Below the pieces are notes generated by a model that saw only the letters and a list, made by a program, of their open reading frames with translations, had not been told where the DNA came from and made no database searches. Below are positions 9,712-14,970 of a DNA stretch of 64,000 nucleotides, one piece after another. The DNA comes from Bacteroides sp. 51 (lineage in GTDB: Bacteria; Bacteroidota; Bacteroidia; Bacteroidales; Bacteroidaceae): the NCBI RefSeq assembly GCF_010500965.1, contig NZ_QVMI01000009.1:85229-149228 (forward strand), written 5' to 3'. Position 1 is the first letter of the stretch; each line of letters begins with the position of its first letter. The translations under genes were made by a program, and so were the position numbers.

Positions 9712-10878
9712 TTATTTCTTGGCAATTAATAGCTCATTCTCGTACTGTGCGGGATTAATCCAGTCGTCCATTTTCTGATAAAGCAAATTGAATAATGACC
9801 TTCTGGTCACCATAAAGTGGGCGCTAACGTTCATTCCTTTTTTAAGTTTTCCCATGCGTCCGTTCTTTAGAGCCAGGTGATTCTTTTCCATGTTGCATTT
9901 TATTTTATAGAAAGAACTGCCTTGTGAGTCGGTCAGAAAGTCGGAAGAGATTTCCTGAACCGTTCCGCTTATTGTTCCCCATTCGTTGTAGTTGAATGAT
10001 TCTACCTGTACGTTTACGGGCATTCCTATGTGTATATATCCAATATTGCGCGGGGTAACATAAACCTCAAAATACATGGTAGAATCCGGGCTGATAACCG
10101 CCAGTGATTGTCCGGCTTGCAGATTACTTCCCCTGTAAATGCCCGAGAACTGATCTAATGTACCACTTACCGGACTTCTGACGATGTACAACTCTTTGTC
10201 CTTTACTTCCTGTTTTAGCGAAGTGTTCATTTCATTGCGGGAGTTCCGATAGGCATTCAAGTCTGTTTGCCAGGTACTTAGCTGGCTTTCGGTAAAGGAT
10301 GCCAGTTCGTTCTTTTGACTTTGGTATTGATAGTAATATTTCTCGTACTCCACCTCTGAGATTACTTTCTTATCAAAAAGCGTTTGGTGTCGGTGGTATT
10401 CTTTTTCGGCTTGTACCAATGCTGTTTGTAGTTCATTCAGCCGCTTGGTGTAATAAATGTATTCTTGTTGGCGAACGGGAGAATGAAACGTTTCGGGGCG
10501 TTTGCCTTTGGCCAAATGGGTCAAATCGGCCAGATGTGTTTCATAGTCACTTAACCTGTTGGATTGATAAGTGATTTTATAGTCGGAATTATTTGTCCTG
10601 AATTTCAGTATAATATCTCCTTTATTCACCGTTGCCCCTTCGCGTACAAAGACAGAATCTACTAATTCCGTAATAGGTGCTTTGATTTCAGTTTTTTCTG
10701 CTATCGGGCGGATAACGCCTCCTCCTTGTACGGAGATGTCCACATATATAAATGGCAATGATATGAATGTGATTGTAATGGCGGCCAGAACCACCCAGTA
10801 GATCATTTGGGACTTTGTTCTGTGCTGATAGATGTATGTTTCAATACTGTTTTCTATCCATTCATTTGGTAGTAGCAT
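9712..10878 (-). CDS. HlyD-family membrane fusion protein (peptide secretion)
   Basis: A 388-residue periplasmic adaptor. It has a short cytoplasmic N terminus, one membrane segment (about residues 25-46) and a lipoyl/barrel half-motif (PITELVDSVFVREGATVNKGD). A long coiled-coil hairpin (about 110-225) and the matching second lipoyl half (YIVRSPVSGTLDQF) follow, then a beta-barrel region. Such proteins bridge an inner-membrane ABC exporter to an outer-membrane TolC-type channel. It lies directly upstream of the C39 exporter. No TolC homologue is in the window, so the outer-membrane channel must be encoded elsewhere. The promoter at 10926-10982 carries the shared triple-repeat operator. Confidence 0.93.
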   Translation of the reverse strand: MLLPNEWIENSIETYIYQHRTKSQMIYWVVLAAITITFISLPFIYVDISVQGGGVIRPIAEKTEIKAPITELVDSVFVREGATVNKGDIILKFRTNNSDYKITYQSNRLSDYETHLADLTHLAKGKRPETFHSPVRQQEYIYYTKRLNELQTALVQAEKEYHRHQTLFDKKVISEVEYEKYYYQYQSQKNELASFTESQLSTWQTDLNAYRNSRNEMNTSLKQEVKDKELYIVRSPVSGTLDQFSGIYRGSNLQAGQSLAVISPDSTMYFEVYVTPRNIGYIHIGMPVNVQVESFNYNEWGTISGTVQEISSDFLTDSQGSSFYKIKCNMEKNHLALKNGRMGKLKKGMNVSAHFMVTRRSLFNLLYQKMDDWINPAQYENELLIAKK

Positions 10879-10925
10879 GGTTTATTCTCTTTATTTGGTT
10901 AGTACTATAATTACATTGGATAGTG

Positions 10926-10982
10926 CAAAAATAAAGAGAAGGCAGACGAAACTAGGTTAAGACAATGTTAGTTTTATGTTAG
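10926..10982 (-). promoter_or_regulatory. Shared-type promoter, site C (HlyD-exporter operon)
   Basis: The minus-strand -7 box TATTTTTG lies at 10926-10933. The plus-strand repeats are GGTTAA 10955-10960, TGTTAG 10966-10971 and TGTTAG 10977-10982, with exact 11-bp period. The first begins 22 bp from the -7 edge, identical to sites A, B, D and E. Confidence 0.8.
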
Positions 10983-11040
10983 GATTTTACGAGTGGGAGA
11001 TAGGGGAGATGGAGGATTAACTCTTGGGAAGAGGAAATTA

Positions 11041-11143
11041 TCTCCTAGTAATCTATACGACCAGATGTACATCTGGTTAGCGACTAGTCGTACATGTAGT
11101 TGGTGACTAGATGTACATCTGGTCGTATAGATCATTAAGAGAT
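11041..11143. repeat. Palindrome array 1 (three units, 23-bp period)
   Basis: Three 18-bp palindromic units of the form ACyAG(nn)GTAC(nn)CTrGT are centred on GTAC at 11067, 11090 and 11113, exactly 23 bp apart with 5-bp spacers. The outer arms 11051-11074 and 11109-11132 form a perfect 24-bp inverted repeat that extends imperfectly outwards. It lies in the 390-bp gap between the end of a small-membrane-protein operon and the promoter of the HlyD gene. I see no gene in the rest of that gap. Confidence 0.85.
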
Positions 11144-11268
11144 AGTAGAATTATAGATAAGAGATATGCAGCTTCCCTTTATTGGAAAACAGATATAAAC
11201 CCTTTAAGGGAATGATTAAAGGTTAAACATAGATATGTCAGGATATTAACTCTTGCAACTATGTATAC

Positions 11269-11397
11269 TTATAAATAGCAATCAAGGGCAGATTTAACCC
11301 CTTCAATGACTCTGTCTATATTTGAGATAAAATAAACAACTAATATTGTTGAAAAGAATGCAATGAATGCTATCCTTATGACTTTTTCTTTATTCAT
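11269..11397 (-). CDS. Small single-pass membrane protein (42 aa)
   Basis: This short gene encodes a basic N terminus (MNKEKVIR), one hydrophobic helix (about residues 8-24) and a short soluble tail ending in DCYL. It is the last gene of the minus-strand set that begins with the precursor peptides at 12813. Its size, membrane character and position make an immunity or secretion-accessory role possible, but there is no recognisable family. It could also be a non-functional ORF. Confidence 0.45.
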   Translation of the reverse strand: MNKEKVIRIAFIAFFSTILVVYFISNIDRVIEGVKSALDCYL

Positions 11398-11441
11398 ATT
11401 GGAGATGTTAGATTGATTAAATTTAAGTATACTAATTTTAT

Positions 11442-11792
11442 TTAATCCAAAAAGTGGACAACATAATATGCCGAAGCGAGAACAAATATTAGAATTGCAG
11501 CTACAATACTCAAAAAAAATTTTGGTTCTATTGTGCTCTTCCCAACGTTTGTTGGTGCGCTTTTGGAAGAGTCTCCAGAATTTGTAGTCTCTTCAGTTTT
11601 TGATGCTTTTGCTTTAAGTTCTCTATATATAAAATATGCAGAAGTAAACAGCAATATGAATATAAAAACAGTTTTTACCCAATAGGATGGGGATTGAAGG
11701 TCTTCGCCATTTAAAGTTGTAACAATAAGGGCTACGATCACGGGCAAAAACATTGCGATGGTTGTGTTCTTTGTGGTTTCTTGTTTTTTCAT
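11442..11792 (-). CDS. Small membrane protein, possible immunity protein
   Basis: A 116-residue protein with three predicted membrane helices (about residues 11-27, 38-57 and 90-112). Helices two and three are separated by a charged, Ser/Thr-rich loop (KASKTEETTNSGDSSKS). I do not recognise a family. It is transcribed with the neighbouring small membrane proteins and lies downstream of four GG-leader peptides. Polytopic proteins of about 100 residues beside class II bacteriocin genes are often immunity proteins; this is inference from context. Confidence 0.6.
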   Translation of the reverse strand: MKKQETTKNTTIAMFLPVIVALIVTTLNGEDLQSPSYWVKTVFIFILLFTSAYFIYRELKAKASKTEETTNSGDSSKSAPTNVGKSTIEPKFFLSIVAAILIFVLASAYYVVHFLD

Positions 11793-11827
11793 TGGATTTA
11801 TTATGGGCGAAAGGCTATTTGAAGACC

Positions 11828-12070
11828 TTACAGTTGTTGATTGAACTTATTTATTTTTTTGTTTTTCTTAATACGGCGTATTAAATAGACCAAATTGATG
11901 ATAATTATAATTGATAGAATCATAATATTAATCATTGATGCTACATTTACTTCATACGGGCTATTAATCATTGGGATATATCCAACTGGAAAAATTACTG
12001 TAGGGAAATAACTTTTGAATGTCAGTATAAGAATATATAGTATAAATAAAGTGGCGTTGGTTATTTTCAT
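11828..12070 (-). CDS. Small two-helix membrane protein, possible immunity protein
   Basis: An 80-residue protein with two hydrophobic helices (about residues 5-30 and 42-66) and a strongly basic C-terminal tail (RRIKKNKKINKF). No family is recognised. It is the first gene after the hairpin that ends the precursor-peptide block, 35 bases before the next membrane protein. Its context suggests an immunity role for one of the upstream peptides. Confidence 0.55.
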   Translation of the reverse strand: MKITNATLFILYILILTFKSYFPTVIFPVGYIPMINSPYEVNVASMINIMILSIIIIINLVYLIRRIKKNKKINKFNQQL

Positions 12071-12116
12071 TATTTATATGTTTTTGTGATTCGGATATGC
12101 TTTTTATTGAAAGTTT

Positions 12117-12145
12117 TAGGCATCTAAGTAAAACTTAGATGCCTA
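12117..12145 (-). terminator. Strong hairpin after the peptide block
   Basis: A perfect 13-bp stem (12117-12129 with 12133-12145) with a 3-base loop lies 9 bases after the stop of the last precursor gene and 46 bases before the first putative immunity gene. On the minus strand it is followed by AAAACTTT rather than a T-run, so it may protect the 3' end of the peptide mRNA or only partly terminate, giving more peptide than downstream message. Confidence 0.7.
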
Positions 12146-12154
12146 ATAATTGTT

Positions 12155-12295
12155 CTAGTCTTTTCCTATATCATAGCAGAACTTCATGATTTCAACATCT
12201 ATTGCTATTGCAGCTAAAGTTAAAGTTATTACAGGTATGAGAGGAAATCCACCATTAATTTCTTTTAATTCGTTTTCGTTCAGATTTGTTATCAT
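12155..12295 (-). CDS. Double-glycine precursor peptide P7 (bacteriocin-like)
   Basis: A 46-residue precursor. The leader MITNLNENELKEINGG has the hydrophobic residues and Gly-Gly typical of C39-exporter substrates. The 30-residue core begins FPLIPVITLTLAAIAI and ends in FCYDIGKD; it is hydrophobic with one Cys. I chose the ATG at 12295 rather than the upstream one at 12346 because it gives a leader matching the neighbouring precursors. It is the last of four precursors in one block. The core is expected to be released as an unmodified peptide, since no modification enzyme is seen nearby. Confidence 0.85.
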   Translation of the reverse strand: MITNLNENELKEINGGFPLIPVITLTLAAIAIDVEIMKFCYDIGKD

Positions 12296-12329
12296 AATAT
12301 TTATCTTTTTAATTGTTGGTAAATAATGT

Positions 12330-12491
12330 TTATTGCATTGTGCCAATAGTGTAAGCTGCTAGGCCTAATACGCCTCCAATCGCTGTGCAGAAGAGGGCTT
12401 CTCCCCATTTCCATTCACCTCCACCATTTACATCTCTCATTTCTTCTAGGTTCATCTCTTGCAAACCTACAACATTTTCTAAATTCTTCAT
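12330..12491 (-). CDS. Double-glycine precursor peptide P6 (class IIb bacteriocin-like)
   Basis: A 53-residue precursor. The 24-residue leader ends QEMNLEEMRDVNGG, a classic class II bacteriocin leader. The core starts GEWKWGEALFCTAIGG and continues with a Gly/Ala-rich hydrophobic stretch to the C terminus. Tandem small-residue GG and GxxxG-like spacing is typical of two-peptide (lactobin/cerein-type) bacteriocins that pair as helices in membranes. A single Cys is present. The stop lies 34 bases before the P7 start. Leader and core features make this the most bacteriocin-like of the seven. Confidence 0.88.
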   Translation of the reverse strand: MKNLENVVGLQEMNLEEMRDVNGGGEWKWGEALFCTAIGGVLGLAAYTIGTMQ

Positions 12492-12548
12492 AATGTTTAC
12501 GTTTTTAATTAATAATAAAATTATATATCACAAATGTTTATGTTCAGT

Positions 12549-12698
12549 TTAATACCATTTGAAGTTCAATATCTCTTCAAGTGTAGGAACCTGCTCTGTT
12601 GGTTTTGAACCGCCTGTGGATGCATACCCACCAGATAATTGAGTAAGCTCTTCTTTTTGAAGAAGTATAAGTTTTGCACTTTTTTCTGTCTTTTCCAT
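12549..12698 (-). CDS. Double-glycine precursor peptide P5 (YA-type core)
   Basis: A 49-residue precursor. The leader is basic and hydrophobic and ends LLQKEELTQLSGG. The 25-residue core starts YASTGGSKPTEQ and ends in an aromatic NFKWY. The core is hydrophilic, not membrane-like, and shares its YA start and aromatic C terminus with P3 at 14145-14285. This suggests a signalling peptide or a different mode of action from the hydrophobic cores. It starts one base downstream of the P4 stop, so the two are transcribed together. Confidence 0.82.
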   Translation of the reverse strand: MEKTEKSAKLILLQKEELTQLSGGYASTGGSKPTEQVPTLEEILNFKWY

Positions 12699-12699
12699 T

Positions 12700-12813
12700 T
12701 TAATTGATTGCTTTAGTTGTTAATATTCCGATTAATGGTCCTCCTACAAGTAGTAAGGCTGAGTGGGTGCCACCAGAAATGTTGATGGACTCTTCATCAT
12801 TTAATATTCTCAT
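12700..12813 (-). CDS. Double-glycine precursor peptide P4 (short)
   Basis: A 37-residue precursor with a very short leader, MRILNDEESINISGG, and a core beginning THSALLLVGGPLIG and ending TTKAIN. The core has a second Gly-Gly inside a hydrophobic run. It is the first gene behind the site A promoter and its stop is one base from the P5 start. The ISGG processing site matches P3 and P5 closely. Confidence 0.78.
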   Translation of the reverse strand: MRILNDEESINISGGTHSALLLVGGPLIGILTTKAIN

Positions 12814-12856
12814 AATGTTTGGCATTTAATAATTGATTTAATTCATTCTAGTAATG

Positions 12857-12913
12857 CAAAGATGCGGGGTTCCTTTCTAACTTAATGTTAGGACAATGTT
12901 AGTTTTAGGTTAG
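12857..12913 (-). promoter_or_regulatory. Shared-type promoter, site A (P4-P7 operon)
   Basis: The minus-strand -7 box CATCTTTG (one mismatch to TAnnTTTG) lies at 12857-12864. The plus-strand repeats are TGTTAG 12886-12891, TGTTAG 12897-12902 and GGTTAG 12908-12913, with exact 11-bp period. The first starts 22 bp from the -7 edge. No separate -33 TTTG is seen, so activation by a bound regulator is likely. Confidence 0.82.
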
Positions 12914-12982
12914 GATTTGTTGTTGTCATTCATACAAGGCGCACATAAGGCTTTGCAAGTAGGAGTATCGATTGTTTTGCAT

Positions 12983-13387
12983 TCACCCCTTTATTAGTTC
13001 TCTAAGAATTTCTTCTTTAAACAAAATAGATGTATGCCCTAAATGGAATTTCTTTTCAGTATTCTTTTTGTAAATGATTATTTTCAATGTTCTTTTATAA
13101 TAATAAGAATCATCAGTTATAATGACTTTTAAAAGATCCCCTTTTGTGTATGTATGCTTAATACATGGAATAAAGCTATTTTGAATTATTATCACATTGT
13201 TTTTTAGGATTATATAATTTCCAAAAAAGATTTGAGTAATTAGGAAAACGGTTAATAACACTATCAGTGGAAAGAATAAGTTGTTATTCGTATAGAAATA
13301 GAAGAATGAAGATACTACTATTCCAAAGAAACTAAAAATAACAGTATATGTGTTTAGAACACTCCAAAATAAACTTTTATATTTCAT
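12983..13387 (-). CDS. Two-helix membrane protein with PH-like domain
   Basis: A 134-residue protein with two membrane helices (about residues 8-32 and 36-56) followed by a soluble beta-rich part (FGNYIILKNNVIIIQNSFI onwards) that resembles bacterial PH-like domains. Such helix-hairpin plus PH-like proteins often accompany bacteriocins and can act as immunity proteins; here that is inference. It starts only 5 bases after the lipoprotein stop at 13393, so the two form an operon. The last codons overlap a Cys-rich open stretch in another frame (see findings). Confidence 0.62.
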   Translation of the reverse strand: MKYKSLFWSVLNTYTVIFSFFGIVVSSFFYFYTNNNLFFPLIVLLTVFLITQIFFGNYIILKNNVIIIQNSFIPCIKHTYTKGDLLKVIITDDSYYYKRTLKIIIYKKNTEKKFHLGHTSILFKEEILRELIKG

Positions 13388-13392
13388 TTATA

Positions 13393-14049
13393 TTAACATA
13401 TTAGGACCGATAGTAAACTAGAACAAGCAAGGAATCCAATGCTTGCTCCCAAAGTTGGGATTGCTCCAATTGAAGCTAATGCAATACCTCCCGCACCAAT
13501 AGCTACAGAGCAAGCATAAGAATACATCGATGCTCTTGTAGTAACTATAATTGCATCATTGTCATACTCTCCAATTATAGTAAGTGAATGGTTTTCAACA
13601 TTATATTCAACATCATACATAGGCTCGTTGGCTTCATTGTATAAAGTATATAGACTATCTGACTTTTTCAGAAATTTAAATATAGCAACTATTTCATTGT
13701 TTACACAAATTCCAGCAAGAAGTTCATTGTTCCCATTTTGTTTTGAAGGGATAATGTAAAAGTCTTCAGCCCTATTTGTCACGTCCGACTTTATAGAATT
13801 GGTAAAGTCATATTCTCCACTTGAGATGACTCCATCTCCAATAGATCGTGTCATTTCTTTATGTGATTCAAACAAACCTTCTACGAATGAAGCGTTTTCA
13901 CATTTAGACATCGTGTATGGGATTTCAGAAACATTTTGTGCGTAAACTGCGTCATCAATGTCATTTTCATTATTACAAGAATAAAAACTTATTGTTAGAA
14001 TAGTTGAAAAAACTGCAACTAAACCGGATTTAATTAATTTATTTTTCAT
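13393..14049 (-). CDS. Lipoprotein with Gly/Ala-rich hydrophobic C-terminal tail
   Basis: A 218-residue protein. The signal sequence ends in the lipobox ISFYSC, giving a lipidated Cys at position 25. A soluble region follows (about 26-172), then a striking hydrophobic tail (about 173-218) with patterns such as AIGAGGIALASIGAIP and GFLACSSLL. No family is recognised. The tail is unlike a normal lipoprotein and resembles a pore-forming or bacteriocin-like helix pair. It lies between precursor P3 and the PH-like membrane protein in one unit. It may protect the producer or be a surface-attached effector; both are guesses from context. Confidence 0.7.
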   Translation of the reverse strand: MKNKLIKSGLVAVFSTILTISFYSCNNENDIDDAVYAQNVSEIPYTMSKCENASFVEGLFESHKEMTRSIGDGVISSGEYDFTNSIKSDVTNRAEDFYIIPSKQNGNNELLAGICVNNEIVAIFKFLKKSDSLYTLYNEANEPMYDVEYNVENHSLTIIGEYDNDAIIVTTRASMYSYACSVAIGAGGIALASIGAIPTLGASIGFLACSSLLSVLIC

Positions 14050-14144
14050 TTTTCTTTGTTATTTAATAGTTCGTAAATTAGTAGAAATAAAAGGAGTTAT
14101 AAATAAGACTTTAGAATATATTTTCATTTGTTTGGCTTATTTCA

Positions 14145-14285
14145 TTACCAGCAGATAAAATCGGCAGCAGGCCCGTATATCTCGCGCAATCTGTCTAGTT
14201 GCTCCTGGGTTGGAGGGGCATATCCGCCTGAAATGTTCTTAATTTCTCTGATGGTTAAATCGGATAAAAAATCGTTCTTTTTCAT
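14145..14285 (-). CDS. Double-glycine precursor peptide P3 (YA-type core)
   Basis: A 46-residue precursor with leader MKKNDFLSDLTIREIKNISGG (21 residues, cleavage after GG). The core begins YAPPTQEQLDRLREIYG and ends ADFICW. Like P5 it starts with YA, is charged rather than hydrophobic, and ends in an aromatic residue, so the two cores look like relatives. It lies between P2 and the lipoprotein gene and is probably transcribed from the site B promoter. Confidence 0.82.
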   Translation of the reverse strand: MKKNDFLSDLTIREIKNISGGYAPPTQEQLDRLREIYGPAADFICW

Positions 14286-14409
14286 AATGTATTCATTTTT
14301 ATAGTTTAATACTGTGGTGAGCGATCCCTTAACAACTTTGGTGAGGTGTTAGCTCTACTGTGGATATTGAGGGATTCGCTTTTTCTCTTTGTTGGAGGCT
14401 AACTGCCGA

Positions 14410-14586
14410 TTATCTACAACCACATCCCCAGATTGGACCGAAAATACCTCCCGGATGGAGAATGAAATCAGGTATCCCAATGATACAGCCGCTTCCGTCT
14501 TCTCTTGGCAATGCATTTGCACATCCGCCGTTAATGTTCTCTTTTTCTTTTAATGTCAATTCCGACATAAGTTCTAATTGTTTCAT
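14410..14586 (-). CDS. Double-glycine precursor peptide P2 (four-Cys core)
   Basis: A 58-residue precursor. The leader MKQLELMSELTLKEKENINGG (21 residues) is followed by a 37-residue core starting CANALPREDGSGCIIG and ending IWGCGCR. The core has four Cys, at both ends, which could form two disulfides, and a Pro/Gly-rich hydrophobic centre. I chose the ATG at 14586 because it gives a leader aligned with the other precursors; an ATG at 14634 would add 16 unusual residues and nearly no 5' leader. The 124-bp gap before P3 contains an imperfect hairpin (GTTAGC/GCTAAC) but no other gene. Confidence 0.85.
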   Translation of the reverse strand: MKQLELMSELTLKEKENINGGCANALPREDGSGCIIGIPDFILHPGGIFGPIWGCGCR

Positions 14587-14644
14587 ACTTTTGAATTTTA
14601 AATAGTTAATAAAAATGTTTTTAATTTGTTTCATTCTGATAATG

Positions 14645-14701
14645 CAAAGATGCAGGGTTCTTTTCAGATTTAATGTTAGGAGAATGTTAGTTTTAGGTTA
14701 A
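14645..14701 (-). promoter_or_regulatory. Shared-type promoter, site B (P2 operon)
   Basis: The minus-strand -7 box CATCTTTG lies at 14645-14652. The plus-strand repeats are TGTTAG 14674-14679, TGTTAG 14685-14690 and GGTTAA 14696-14701, with exact 11-bp period and 22-bp offset to the -7 edge. It would drive P2, P3, the lipoprotein and the PH-like protein. Confidence 0.82.
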
Positions 14702-14705
14702 GATT

Positions 14706-14828
14706 TTACTTTGTTCTAATCCTTCTTAGTTCTCCATTTATGACAATTAAAATATATTGTCCATTACTTCCACCAAATGTTTCTCTTAGTTCTTTTTCAG
14801 TCAATTCTTTAATTACAATGTTCTTCAT
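14706..14828 (-). CDS. Double-glycine precursor peptide P1
   Basis: A 40-residue precursor. The leader MKNIVIKELTEKELRETFGG (20 residues) is followed by a 20-residue core SNGQYILIVINGELRRIRTK. The core is short and basic with one hydrophobic strand, so a pheromone-like role is as plausible as a toxin role. It lies alone behind the site E promoter, next to the kinase gene and divergent from it, which is the common place for a signal peptide gene beside its sensor. The stop is 4 bases from site B. Confidence 0.75.
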   Translation of the reverse strand: MKNIVIKELTEKELRETFGGSNGQYILIVINGELRRIRTK

Positions 14829-14877
14829 GATTTCATTATTTAATTAATTGGATATTTGTTTTTCAATTTTCATATTG

Positions 14878-14952
14878 CAAAGATGAGGATTTGATTTGAA
14901 ACAAAATGTTAGGAAAACGTTAGGAAAAGTCAGGATTATGTTATTATATTTG
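14878..14952. promoter_or_regulatory. Divergent promoter, site E (P1 and kinase operon)
   Basis: On the minus strand a CATCTTTG -7 box (14878-14885) serves P1. Repeats TGTTAG 14907-14912, CGTTAG 14918-14923 and a weaker GTCAG near 14929-14933 start 22 bp from the -7 edge. On the plus strand TATATTTG (14945-14952) is the likely -7 of the kinase gene, so the same repeats lie just upstream of both promoters and could give autoregulation. Confidence 0.72.
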
Positions 14953-14970
14953 CACTATATTAATCTAATC

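Noticed and set aside
9666-9725. Longer start of the C39 exporter at 9725
   Set aside because: C39 domains begin a few residues before the catalytic Cys (C15 from ATG 9665); the extra 20 residues would overlap the HlyD gene.
14050-14144. A 22-codon minus-strand frame (MKIYSKVLFITPF...) between P3 and the lipoprotein
   Set aside because: It has no Gly-Gly leader and no recognisable features; too short to support.
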